A stretch of DNA of 64,000 bases from Psilocybe azurescens (Eukaryota; Basidiomycota; Agaricomycetes; Agaricales; Agrocybaceae), in the NCBI GenBank assembly GCA_023853785.1, contig JAJIRX010000782.1:243791-307790 (forward strand). The letters are read 5' to 3'. The translations under genes and the position numbers were made by a program. This document shows positions 23,943-35,540 of this stretch, piece by piece. Position 1 is the first letter of the stretch. Each line of letters begins with the position of its first letter. Under the pieces are notes generated by a model, which had not been told where the DNA came from, did no database searches, and saw only the letters and a program-made list of their open reading frames with translations.

Positions 23943-26105
23943 ATGGCAACTAACGTGACAGATTCGATACCTGTTACAATCATGGCCCCCATAGAACGAG
24001 GCTGCAGGAAGTAGCTCTAGGAATGGTTCTTTTGGGAGTGATATTTTCATCCATGTAAGTGAGCCATTTCGTAATGCCTTGTCCTTTCTAATCATAAAGC
24101 ATCCAGACTGTACGGTGTAATGATAAGTCAAACGCAGAAGTATTACGAACGATTCAAGAAGGATCAGAGAATTGTGAAATCCATGGTATGTGTTTACTGT
24201 ACCCTGTGGTTCAACTCGAGACTGTATTCTCATCCTCACGCTAGGTATTCGCCGTCCTGTGGGTTTCTGCTCAGATTTAGCTGAGATTGATTTTGTCCTG
24301 AGCGCTGATACGGATTAGCATCTTGAACACCGCCTCAGTGATCTTCGTCTGTCATGCAGGATGGTGCGATTCTTTTCGTCAGCCACTCAGCATATGAGAT
24401 CTGACACACTACATAGGTACTACCTCGTCACAAATGGACCGGGTCTCGTGTCCATATGGTGTGTATAGCTTCTAAACGAAGCACATACCATCTTAGTTTG
24501 CTCAAAATATTAATAGGAGTCTCAATGTGGAGCTAGCTTTTTCTGTAAGCCCTCATGAAACGACTATTCGACGTGAACAAGGACTAATTACAGGTACACA
24601 GATGCTTATGTCTGCTTTAACAGAAACGTAGAGAAACATGTTTTTTCTTCCTTACGATGTGTTACTAACTGTAATATTAGATTCCTTGCTTTTCGAGTGT
24701 ACAAACGTACGGCTGCTGCTTTAACCTCGTCGTATTCTGTGCTAACTTGGGAGTTCATCACATCACAGTAAGTGGCAACAACATATGGCTTACAGGCATT
24801 CTGGTGAGCGCTTGGAGACTGTCATTCATTGTAATTTTGTTTTGATAACCACATCTCCGGCGTTACCATAGCTTGCTCTTGTGTTGCTACATTTTGGTAA
24901 GTGTCATTTCGTTTTGCCTGGATGACCACAGACGGGTTGACGACGAACGTGCTACCGAAATTGCAGGTAGCGGTGAAGGTGATCATCTCATTCCGGTATC
25001 CAATGCGCTTGACTGATGCCCTTTCAGTGGCTGCCATGGAATTGCTACTTCTCAAGAGGCATGCCATGCTTTCAAGCGTCAAGGTCAGAGCTAAGCCGCC
25101 CTAACGTTGCTCTTGGCTTCACATCATTTTCATCAAAACAGGTGCCAACTATCCTTCGACTCAGTAGTGCGGCAGTATGCGATACCGCGATCTCAGGGTC
25201 TCTGTCATATTATCTGCACAAGAAAAGGACTGGATTTAAGAGGTTGGTGATTGTATCTTTATACAGAGGGTCTCTTAAGTCATAACCCATTTTCTGTTCT
25301 GTAGAAGTGATGAAATGATCGACTACCTGATTCTTTTCTCAATAAACTCTGGCTTGCTGTTAAGGTTGGGCAATTATATACGAATTGTTCTCACTGTTGT
25401 ACTAAAATTTTACCATGCAGTGCAACTTCCATTGGGTCCTTGATTACAGTGAGAATGGCTGTTATGAGACCATTGGAAACATTCTAACCTGGCCCCAGTA
25501 TCTCATCATTCCCAAAACCTGGGTGTACACTGCTCTTTGCTTCTTACTTAGCCGCCGTAAGTGTAGCTCTGGGATTCAGTATTCTTCCATTAAAACATTT
25601 TAAACAGTATATGCTACCACGTTCCTTTCTTCGTGAGTACAGAGCGCTCAATTATTGTGTCTCGTAGCACATGAGCTTATCATCGTACAGATTAAACTCT
25701 CGTCAAGTATTGTTTGATGATCCTCACGATGAGAAGGACTCCCCATTCTCAGAGTAAAGCCCTCTTTCCGTGTTAAGAGTCGACATTCCAACGTGAATTG
25801 GGCTCTTGACCGATCACAAAAGCCCGGATAAGGTATGCTTTAAAGCCTAGTTATGGGGTTAGTTTCTCATCCGTTTGCACAGACGCCTACCCAGATCTAT
25901 GTTGTGACGGAAACAATAACCGATGATATGCCTCAAATTATGGCCGCTGCAAAGGTAGGTCACTTTCCAAGGCCTCAAGACTATTTAAATTTAAATTTTT
26001 ATGTATTAGATCCGAAATCCTAATGCTCAGATGAAAGAAACATCAGAAAATTCTTCAAGAAGCGAGTCTACTTCTGACTCGGCCTCTCAAAGTTCCTCTA
26101 TGTAG
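23943..26105 (+). pseudogene. DUF6534-type multi-pass membrane protein, one frameshift
   Basis: Many-intron gene from ATG 23,943 (MATNVTDSIPVTIMAP) to TAG 26,103-26,105. Blocks in order: EVALGMVLLGVIFSSM, LYGVMISQTQKYYERF, KDQRIVKSMVFAVLW, YYLVTNGPGLVSIW, then the diagnostic DUF6534 segment SDEMIDYLILFSINSGLL, SATSIGSLITV, YATTFLSS and LNSRQVL, and a hydrophilic Ser-rich tail (SSRSESTSDSASQSSS). This 7-membrane-segment family is greatly expanded in Agaricomycetes; its function is unknown. In the first exon the frame of MAP changes before TRLQEVALG around 23,998, which needs one inserted base, so this allele is either broken or mis-assembled there. Exon edges are approximate. Confidence 0.7.
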
Positions 26106-26703
26106 AACGCCATTGGATGGCACTCGACCAAATTTTGTAATTAATGTGGAATACCTGGTTGTCTTCTTCGACGGTCGCCTGACGCAATTTCGGAGTCGAT
26201 GTATTGGCCCGATTCGAACAAATCCTAGTCAGAACTTGTTCGTTGTGTACGCCGAACTACGCAGTTTTGACTGCTTTGCTATCAATCTGTTCATATTGTA
26301 TCAACACCTGTACATATTATTTAATCTGAGTTCAAGACATAATAATACCTTGGTAGATTTTAGGTAGATTCTTTTGAGATTTTTCTTGGATTCTTCAAAT
26401 TCTTCTGGTTTTCTTTGCTATTGGCCCCGGTTATGATCGATGTATTGATACCTGTCGCGTGGGCCGAACATAGGGCACAGCCACCAAGGACACCACAACT
26501 TGTACCTAACCACAACACCTCCCTCACGATAAAAGGCGAACTCCGTACCTTCGTATAATCAGAGTTACAAATTTTGATATATTTTTCTATACTGGCCATA
26601 TAGATATAGCTGTGCCATTTCGACCGACGACTAATCTACAACGAGAGCCGTATTCTACCTACATAAACACATTAAACCGACGAGTCACGAAACCCTCGAT
26701 TAT
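26106..26703. other. Intergenic, no gene seen
   Basis: Between the DUF6534 gene and the acid phosphatase start; probably contains the phosphatase promoter. Only frames under 85 codons. Confidence 0.5.
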
Positions 26704-28997
26704 ATGCGAGTCCGACGCGGAATCAAATCTCGACCATTTTATTTCCTCCTATCTTGTTTGATCGCGTTATCTTTTCCCCATCTCATCGGTGCGGAAAACC
26801 TCGTCGGGGATAATCACACTTGCGACAACGTCCTCGAACGGACCGCCGACTGCGACCCACAACGCGCTGCAATGACATGGAACACGACGAAGGAGCCTAC
26901 TGCCGACTTCAGTGCGAAAATGTACGGTTTTAGATATCCTCAGGTACCCCTCGAAGTGGATAATTATCCTGTCGGACCCGATACCTTGCAGTTGGAACAG
27001 GTTCATGTGTATGTTAGACATGGTGCGTGATTATAGTTCACAGAGACTGACTTATGGTTCAATGTCACACCTTCCACGCAGGTGAGCGAACTCCCGTGGG
27101 AGTGCGGTTGACCGAGGCTCCCGCGTCGATACCTGAACATTGGATAATGTGCAGAACAGCGCGCCGTTTTCGCGCAGCCGTATCGAGTGCGCTTGGGGTT
27201 GGGCCGAACCATATCCCCCATCTGTCCGAAGTGGAACGCGAACTCGACGAGACTCTACTGACCCGAAGAGTTGTTGAAAGGAAAGATGGCACATTAGGAG
27301 AAGGTGAATGGTGAGTTTTTTTGTGCCTTTAAAGTCTGCACAATCACCAATCGCTTTTGCATTACAGTTTGTTGGGTGAATTGACGGATCTCGGCAGACA
27401 GGTGAGCAAATTTCTGCTATTGCGAGTATTCTAATTTAATCTATTGCAGTCAACGTATATCTTTGGACAGAATTTACGTAAATTATACGTGGACAGGTAA
27501 CGACCTCCAGCCTCTTGAGTTCGCTGTGCTGACTAGCGTAGACTAGGCTTCATCCCTGATACTCTACTATCCACGAACAGCGTTTATTTCCGGTACGTTA
27601 AACCGTTCATCCGTGTAGTCTTTCATTGAAATCTTTCTTCCGAACGTTAGGAGTACGAACATACCGCGTACGACAGAATCACTTCAACAAGTGATACATG
27701 GCCTATACCCAACATATAAATGCCACTCCACTGCCCAACCTCCTCTCCTTATCAGGTACATCAATCAATGTGCTTTTGAAGCGCCTCTCTCTCAACGGTC
27801 TTTCTAGAAACGGAAAGGATGAAAACCTAATAGGCAACACTTATGCCTGCAAACGCTTAGAGATTCTACAAGCTGGATTCGCTACCGGTATGCCACTCTA
27901 TTAATTCGCTTTCACGTTTTCGGGCTCATGAGCTTGATTGGTGCAGCCGCCGCTCAGGCGTACAATAGAAGTCTCGAGCGCCTAGATAAGAAGGTTTCCA
28001 AGTATCTGAATGGGAACCCAATACGAGTGGACGGGAAACCGAGGGCATCTGGGGTTATGGACACAGTGCGATAATTGGCCTTTTTCAGGAAGTTCTTCTC
28101 TGACAAATTTGCTCCTTTCTGAAGATTCGAGCTGCGATTGCTCACGGAATAAAAGTCCCTCCTGAATTCGAGGATAAGAGTATCGTAGACGTGATAGTAC
28201 GTGCATTATCCACAAGATGGATCTTTTTCAAGCTGGTATATTCAACAACGAACATAGGAACAGGCAGTTGTCAGCGAATGGTACTCAGGTACGTCGTGAA
28301 AGCTCAAGCTGAAAGCAAGAGGATTGTTCAATATCTTTCTGTAGGGTGTATGCTCCATTCTGTTTCTCATTCAGCTCCTTCCCTCAAATTGACCTAACGC
28401 CTTAGATAAAACAGAGGAAGTCCGTCGACTTGCAATGGGCCGGTTATTGGATGACATGTCGCGCAAAATGCAAAGTAAGGTAGAACGTAAGGAATCGGAT
28501 CCTCTCAAGATTCTTGTCCACAGCACACACGACACTGCAATTGCCGGTCTGTGCTCGACGTTTGACGTATTTGACGAAAAGTAAAGTAATTCATTACGCT
28601 CTATTGATCCCTGTTCTAATCGAATCTTCTGCAGGTGGCCTGCCTTTACTGCATCAATAACATTTGAACTCTTCAAGAAACGGGAACCAGAGTCTGATCA
28701 AGCCCGCGCTCAATCTATCCTGTCCCGTATAAGATCGTCCTCCACCTCCTCACAACACTGTTCGTTATTCGGTCTGGGCCTCACAACGATATATTTACTG
28801 ACGATTACCTGCCTTTCTGCTAGATGTAAGGATGCGATATCAGAATAAGGATATGGCCCTCCCTATATGCGCACAGGATGGAGACCATTTGGAAGGCCAC
28901 CCAGAGTTTTGCACTTTCTCTGCTTTTTAAAGCACGAGTCAAAGAGCTGACGCCGACTGAGTGGGATTCTGAGTGCTTACCAGCTGGCAAACCGTGA
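26704..28997 (+). CDS. Histidine acid phosphatase family, secretory
   Basis: Starts at ATG 26,704 with an N-terminal signal segment (FYFLLSCLIALSFPHLIGA). The catalytic histidine motif reads VRHGERTPVG across an intron whose junction (CAT G|GT) restores the Gly. Further blocks are LTDLGRQ, YIFGQNLRKLYVDRLG, YFRSTNIPRTTESLQQVIHG, DDMSRKMQ and the second catalytic motif ILVHSTHDTAIAGL (His-Asp). It ends CLPAGKP, TGA 28,995-28,997. Domain order fits branch-2 histidine phosphatases of the lysophosphatidic acid phosphatase/acid phosphatase type (ACP6-like), which form a phosphohistidine intermediate; the substrate is not evident. Many introns, no frameshift found. Confidence 0.88.
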
Positions 28998-30261
28998 CGC
29001 GTGAACTCCTAATTGATATGCCATTTACGTCCACGTTCTAATATAATATGACTTCCGGCCTTGGGGATGTGAGTTCCCAATCAACCCTTTGGTATAGTTT
29101 AGAGATATGGGTCGCTTGTGGTTTCTTGGACCTTTTCTGTCTTGCGACAGACTACCTGTATAGCTGACTTTGTATATTCCTTGCTTATCTTCTTTCCAAC
29201 CTGCACCATTGTCGATCATCCCATTTGCGGACGTACTTGGGTTTCATATTAATGTCACCAGTCTTACGACGGAAGATATACAATGTGAACGCAGAAATCA
29301 TGTTCGGAGTTAATGCTTATGATATCTAGCAGCGAAAGCAAGCTTCTCGGACAAGCGAAGAACCTACGAGTGTCCTGAACTTCATGTAGCACGATTTTCC
29401 TTGGGCGCTTAACAGATTTGACTTGTCTGGTCAGGTGAAATCTACGACTTTACTTTTCGGAATTCAATTCCTATGACGCCCTTGGGTGCGAGATTGTCTA
29501 TGCTTGACGTAAAACGGAAATGAGCCGAGTTTATAGGTAACTACGCCGAAGAATACATCCCCTACTAAGGCACTCATCAGGTCGTCCACTCCCATACGAA
29601 GATTGAAAGCCCTTTTACACCGCGGCGTCCCTTACAATTCTCCCATTTGCCGAGATCACTTGCATCTCAACCCTAAAGCGGCAGAAGCTCGAAGCGCGTC
29701 ACCTCTGTTGACATCGACTTGACCCTTGACTCGAGGACGATTATGTCCCCGTTTCCAGTCCCTCACGCAGATCTGCCAAAGATCTGTCCCCGAAGAAAAC
29801 TCCAGCTGTATTCACCTACTCAGACGTGATTGAGATTTCTGATTAAAACCCCATGTCGACCATGCTATCTTTCTTGGTGAGAATTTCCTATTGATTCCAT
29901 CTTCCGTCTTCTTCAAATACACCTAGTTAAAATATGTCTGAATCTGTCTTACTTTATTGTCTGTCTTTTCTGCTGTCTTTTCGCACTTTTCTACTTTCTT
30001 TTCGAACTTCCTTTGTAATTATAGTACTACAGCTTTTAGTTCAAGCTGTACACACATCATACGGGCACCAAATTTGTACATTTAATGCTTCGTTTATCTT
30101 CCGTTTCCTTTACCACTGTACAACGATTATCAGAATATGATTATGCACTTGAATCATACGAAAGCATCCGGATGTATAAATGATATCACCGCTGCCGCTG
30201 TAACACAGGCTCGTAGAAACCTACTAGATGTCCATATGTAAGTACTTAAAAATAGAATTGT
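28998..30261. other. Intergenic, no gene seen
   Basis: About 1.26 kb between the convergent phosphatase and secreted-protein genes. Only 60-70 codon frames; a pyrimidine-rich stretch lies at about 29,940-30,020. Nothing recognisable. Confidence 0.5.
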
Positions 30262-31297
30262 CTATTGCAAAGGATAGATTATATCGGTTTTGCCGTTATG
30301 CCCACTGTTAACAACGATGGAGCACCCAAATCCGTCAGTATTATCAGTGACGCCTGTAGAATTGCACGGTGCCCAGATGACTGTTGGACGTAGACCATCT
30401 TGATTCATGATGTTGATAGAACTCATCGTGGTCTTGCCGCGGGGAAGCTCGGTAGGCCCAGTGGGGCCATGGATCTCCAAAGATTCTTGCAGCCATTTTA
30501 ATTCCAGGTCTGATGACATGGACAACGAAGATATGGGGAATCCTTCGAAGACGGAGTTGTAGGAGAAGCTCGTTGCGTTAGTGTCCAGATCCTTCACGGT
30601 TTTCTCCAGAGTGATAACACCAGTGAGTGATCGTCCTGGAAGGACCTGAGTGAGGGGTGTGTAGTACACATCCGAGCCTATGACAAACCACGAGGCGATT
30701 GCCCAGTAGTTTCCCCCCACCGGCCGGAGTAGTACCAAACTGCAGCACGGGCTGAATAACGGATTCGAATGTATCGGGCTCCATGGAGTTAAACAGATAA
30801 AGGATTTGACCATCGACGGTCTCGGGAATTCGTGGGACAGACCATGTAGTAGAGAAAAACGCGACTGGGCTAGAATCGGTGTTGTGCCAGTATGGGGACA
30901 CAACATATCCCTCGGAAAATTGGGCCGAACGACGAGAGGGTGCACCGATATTGGGACGACCTACAGTGTTCTTTGAGAACGTTGCAGTGTCAATTGTTGT
31001 CCCGTTCGAGGAAATTATGTGGATGAGGTTGTCGATGTGTGCCACACGAGCACCCTGTGGGACAGCATGAATTTTTGACCTTAAGAAAGGTCCTGCCGGC
31101 GTGTTGAGCACATCGTCGGAAAGGTTATCTGCGCCCCTCACAATCTAGACATAAGAGAAGGTATTCAAAGTGATCATTCTTTTCAAATAAGACACACCTA
31201 CATTCAAATTCTGGAACTGAGAAACTGCTGGTGCTGTTAACCCACAAGCAACCTGAAAAGCCACAATTGTCCAAGCAAAAAGATTGTTTGAGATCAT
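30262..31297 (-). pseudogene. Secreted protein gene, promoter cut off by LTR element, frameshifted
   Basis: Exon 1 (31,297-31,202) encodes a signal peptide, MISNNLFAWTIVAFQVACGL followed by TAPAVSQ. A 57-nt intron (GTAGGTG...CTAG, 31,201-31,145) joins it to exon 2 (IVRGADNLSDDVLNTPAG). The mature part has blocks SEGYVVSPYWHNTDSSPVAF, FSTTWSVPRIPETVDG, YLFNSMEPDTFESVIQPVLQ, NYWAIASWFVIGSDVYYTPL and a Gly/Asn-rich end, stop at 30,262. It looks like an extracellular beta-rich protein; I know no named family. The frame breaks in a six-C run at 30,712-30,717 (one extra base between AGGG and NYWAIASW). An LTR retrotransposon begins 13 bp upstream of the ATG. Confidence 0.7.
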
Positions 31298-31310
31298 CTG
31301 AAGTGGGCGT

Positions 31311-31533
31311 TGTAGTAGTGGGTTCTGGCCATCTGGGCCGAGCTGCCCGAGGGTGGATTAGATTAGATACTGTAGATCGCATCAGCGGCTGTGCACGGTT
31401 TGTGTGCTAGCGCGCTTTCGTAGTGAGACGACAACACACTTTGCCCGCAACGCCATACTGCGTGGCCGCTCGACGAGCATTCCGAGCCTTGCCAGACACG
31501 AGCTGCTAGGGTAGGCCGGATTGGCCTACTCCA
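31311..31533 (+). repeat. 5' LTR
   Basis: 223 bp, begins TGTAGTAGTGGG and ends CCTACTCCA. Differs from the 3' LTR only by two one-base length changes (an extra T in GCGCTTTCG and a missing G in CCCGCAACG). Confidence 0.95.
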
Positions 31534-31858
31534 TTTGGTGACAACAGAGCGATTCCTACCAAGCCTTACCTGTTTTCCCTGTTTCGAGCATTTCCTCAGC
31601 TTTAACCTGCCAGCAGACACCCGAAAACCGCGATATTTAGTGGCAGCTGCCTCCTACTCAGACACTGACAACTGCAAGACTCAAATCATCAGACCTACAG
31701 CCAGCCTCGGCTAACCAGCTTACACTGAAATAGCCAAATCTCAACACCTGTTGTCAAACTCGGTCACCGAACCGGCCTCCGATTGTGACATCTGACCTAT
31801 CCACACACTGCCATCCATCGATTACAACACAGACAAACTGATAAACAAACCAGACACC

Positions 31859-33430
31859 ATGGACTCCTTCCTGACAAAAACCAGAACTACACTGATCAGC
31901 AAATTCCGATATATCACCAAAACACTCACCACAACAATCATCACCATTCAACTCACAAATACCCCGTGGACCAGGCTTGCCCCTCGCCAGTCCATTGGTG
32001 ACATAGAGCGTGACGTAGAAGACCGCTACATCCCTCCCACTGTCCTAAACACCCCCAGCACCAGATCTCTCACCGAAACAGACACAGAATCCACCTTGTC
32101 AATCTCAGACTCCTCACCACCATCACCACATTTTACCCTGACAACCCCCGCAACGTGGCCCACAACACCAATTAACGAAACCCCACCAGAAACACCAGCC
32201 TCTATCCTGCCAATAACACCCATTGACGACGACTTCGACATGACAGACCTCAACTCTATCACATTCACAGGCAAGCCAGAAGATGGAGACCCACAAGACT
32301 TCATGAACCGTCTAGAACGTCTGATAATCATGAAAACAGGCCTCACCGTACAAGAAAAAGTGAAACTCCTTGAACTCTCACTCAAAGCCAAATCCCCAGC
32401 GGCAGCATGGTGGGCAACACTCACTTCAGCCGACAAAGCAACATTTGCTGATGCTAAGACTGCTTTCGAAATCCGCTGGCCTGTTAAACCCATCACGGAG
32501 AAGACAACAGCAGAAAAACAAGCACTTTTGGATGCCACCATTTTGAAGCCTAGCGATCTAGGAAAGAGGATTGCAGCTAGCATAGGTGCAGAAGAAGAGT
32601 TGACACACGTTGTATGGGCAGACAAAGTGGAGAGGTTGGCAGGCGACATCCCGACACCAACAACCTTCTTGTTTCCGCAGCACGGAAGAACCTGCCGAAA
32701 GCCATCTCAAGGATCGTCGGCTGGAAGGCTACAACATGGAAGGAGCTTTGTGATGCAGTACGAGCAATATCTCTCGAGGAATTACTGGAGAAGATAGAGG
32801 ATGAACGAGATCTAGCCCGTCACACCATACACCCTACCGTACCAAACACCCCATCAAAAGCACTCAGCACTGCATTTCAAAACATCAATCTCACACCCCA
32901 AACACGAGGGAGCAACCACAGCAACCACGTACCACATGCCACAACCCCAGATAGCACCTCGTTCATCAACCGGAAACTTTATTGAGCGACCCCTTCATGA
33001 AAGGCTGGGTGACGTCCTCAACAAAGCCCTTCCACTTCAACCTAACAACACAGAGGGCGTTGAACAATATAAACAACAAATAGCAGCCTGGCAACAAGCC
33101 TATGGACAAAATGGGAAGGGCCCAAGCGAAACACGGCCATATCCACTCACCCCAGGTACATTCCCAGTTGCATCCAACGAATGTTGGAAGTGCGGACACC
33201 GTGCCCATTACCCAACACCTTGCTCAGCACCTCTTGTTCCCCCCTTTGAACAGAAGTGGCGGTCAATCGCTGGAACAATCAGAAAAAAGCGGAGGCAGCC
33301 GGAGCCCCATCCATCAACGTTCATGCCGTCGGCATTGAGTCAGACGAGGTGCAAACATATGACACAAATGAGCTTGCTCACCTGCAGCTTTTGGCAAACC
33401 AGGGGGAAAGGAGGTGGGCCATCATTGTAA
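31859..33430 (+). pseudogene. Retrotransposon gag, frameshifted
   Basis: Starts MDSFLTKTRTT at 31,859, with a Pro/Thr/Ser-rich N-terminal part and the capsid-like region FTGKPEDGDPQDFMNRLERL...AAAWWATLTSADKATFADAK. The frame changes near 32,655 (AGDIP to DTNNLLVSAARKNLP), again near 32,985, and again near 33,262. The CCHC zinc knuckle CWKCGHRAHYPTPC (C-X2-C-X4-H-X4-C) is at about 33,183. Gag packages element RNA in virus-like particles; this copy is disrupted. Confidence 0.85.
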
Positions 33431-33689
33431 AGCAAGGTGCTTCAGCGATGGCCCATGACTGGAGGGAAGAGACAGGAGGTCCCTAAGCACAATGAGCCGC
33501 TGCTTGGGGACAAATTTAGGCCTGCCAATGGACTGTATACCCCAACGCGTGGGGAGGGAGCTTTACCAATAGACGTAGTGGTTATCCCAGATACAAGCAT
33601 GTATTCTGTCAGAGAAAATGTTACCATTTTGGACGTGTACAGCGTGGGCAGCCTAAGCAAAGAGAAGTAGAGAGACAAAGCGTACCATT

Positions 33690-34183
33690 TGTTCATGGAG
33701 TAGAACTGTCAGGGACAAAAGGAGAAATAGCGAGGTTCAGAAGTTCATTTGACGACGGTGCCATGGTTAACGGGCTTGATGAAGAAATATACACTAGACT
33801 GAAAGGACGTCTATCAGCACTGGCTCCATCAAAACACTTGCTCCGTCCTGGCAGATGGGCGAACCATACAGCCAAGTGGCACATGGGAAGGATGGGTGAC
33901 AGTCAAAGGTGTGAGGCGACAGGGAACTTTTGAAGTGTTCAAAAGCGGCGGAGCATGGGCCCTACTCTTTGGAAAACCATTACTGGAAGCATTTAGTGCA
34001 ATTCACCAGTACTCACCAGATATTTCAAAGGACATCATACGCATACCAAAAGGCGAGGAGTGGGTGATCTTAGAAAACCAGTTTTCGAGCACAAGGGGTG
34101 CAGCGGGACATCTTCTGGCCAATCTCACAATTGACATTAAACAGCGCATAGACGCTTCGGGGGTGACACACCATCCCCCTTGA
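33690..34183 (+). pseudogene. Retrotransposon aspartic protease region
   Basis: Reads VHGVELSGTKGEIARFRSSF then DDGAMVNGLDEEIY, in which DDGA occupies the place of the usual D-T/S-G-A active-site triad. A frame change at about 33,840 leads into ADGRTIQPSGTWEGWVTV and the flap/second-lobe region WALLFGKPLLEAF. It would cleave the Gag-Pol polyprotein if intact. Confidence 0.7.
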
Positions 34184-35540
34184 GGGAAGTCTTGCCTGTC
34201 ACGAGTTCATCAGACGTTCAGTTCACTGATAATTCATTAAAAGCAATTACCGAAAAGACAGACATTAAACCGCAAAAATTCACCACATATGAGCCAAGTC
34301 TGAATGTTACAGCAGACATCATAGAAGAACTTGAGAATCACAAACCAGATATACAAACACACAAACCCCATGAAGGATTTGCAATTTCCCCTGAAGAAAT
34401 CATAACGGAGGATCCAAAAATCCAGCGGAATCATCACCTGAGGAGTGGAGTTCAGTATGGCTTCTCTGACGAAGTGGCAGGCACAAATTCCACACACCCT
34501 GGCATCGAACAACCCGTCATCTCAAAATCATTTGAGCCTAGCATATTAACAAGAAAAACAGATCCATTCAACCCGGCACGCATTGCAGCAATTCAGGCAG
34601 AAGTAACCTTCGGCAAAGATCTCACCTCCGAACAACTTAGCCAGGTTCAAGCAACAATATCTGAATATGCGGACACATTTGCTCTATCAATGAGCGAAGT
34701 ATCATCTGTTAACGGCGCATCACATAGAATGGACTTCCCGAGAGACACTGTTTTTCGTACAAAAATCAATCAGCGACCACAAAGCCCATCCCAAAAGAAT
34801 ACTTCAATGAAGTGATCGACAAAATGCTAGCAGCAGACATAATCACCCCAATCGCACATCAGGATGTGAAGTGCTGTGGAGCAACAACATTAGCCAAGAA
34901 AGCACACGAAGGAAACAGCCTCACTCTAGACATGCTGAAGCATCGTGTAAATGATGAATGTATAGCAGCTGGCTTTCCGTCAGCCTTTGAAGGATTACCA
35001 CCTAAAGAAGATGAGATAATCAATCCCAGCCCACCACAGACACAGAATAAGTGGCGTGTCTGTCAGGATTTCGCAGAACTGAACAAAGTCACAAAAGTAC
35101 CACCAATGCCTCAGGGAGATATTTGTCAGAAACAACAGAACTTGAGCGGGCATCGGTGGATTACAGTCTTCGACTTTGCAAATGGGTTCTATGCATGTGA
35201 AATAATGGAAGAAGACAGGCCATATGTCTGCTTCTATGTGGAAGGCCGCGGATATTTCAGCTACAAGCGAATGCCATTCGGGCTAACAGGTGCCCCTTCA
35301 ACATTTGCCGAAATGACCGCAAATGCCCTAGGTGACTTGATAGGCACATTGTTCGAGCTGTTTGTGGACGACGGAGGATTAGCTGGAGATACTTTTGAAG
35401 TGATGCTAAACGATACTCGCCAACTTCTACAACGTGTGCGGGAGAAAGGTCTTTCTCTCTCTGCCGCAAAATCCAAATTCTTCATGACAGAAGCAACATT
35501 TGCGGGGCGGACGTGTCGGGCCAGATGGTATAAAGCCTGA
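34180..35540 (+). pseudogene. Retrotransposon reverse transcriptase region
   Basis: Linker ORF 34,180-34,815 (FNPARIAAIQAEVTFGKDLT, SEYADTFALSMSEVS) continues out of phase into 34,812-35,540. RT blocks: MLAADIITPI, RVCQDFAELNKVT, WITVFDFANGFYACEI (first catalytic Asp), YFSYKRMPFGLTGAPSTFAE and the catalytic box LFVDDGG, i.e. F-V-D-D rather than the common Y-x-D-D. The frame breaks after ATFAG at about 35,510. Confidence 0.85.

Noticed and set aside
30262..30945. A 227-codon frame beginning MHPLVVRPNFPRDMLC on the minus strand as a separate gene
   Set aside because: Its first half is out-of-frame text of the upstream exon; only the part after the C-run continues the secreted protein.
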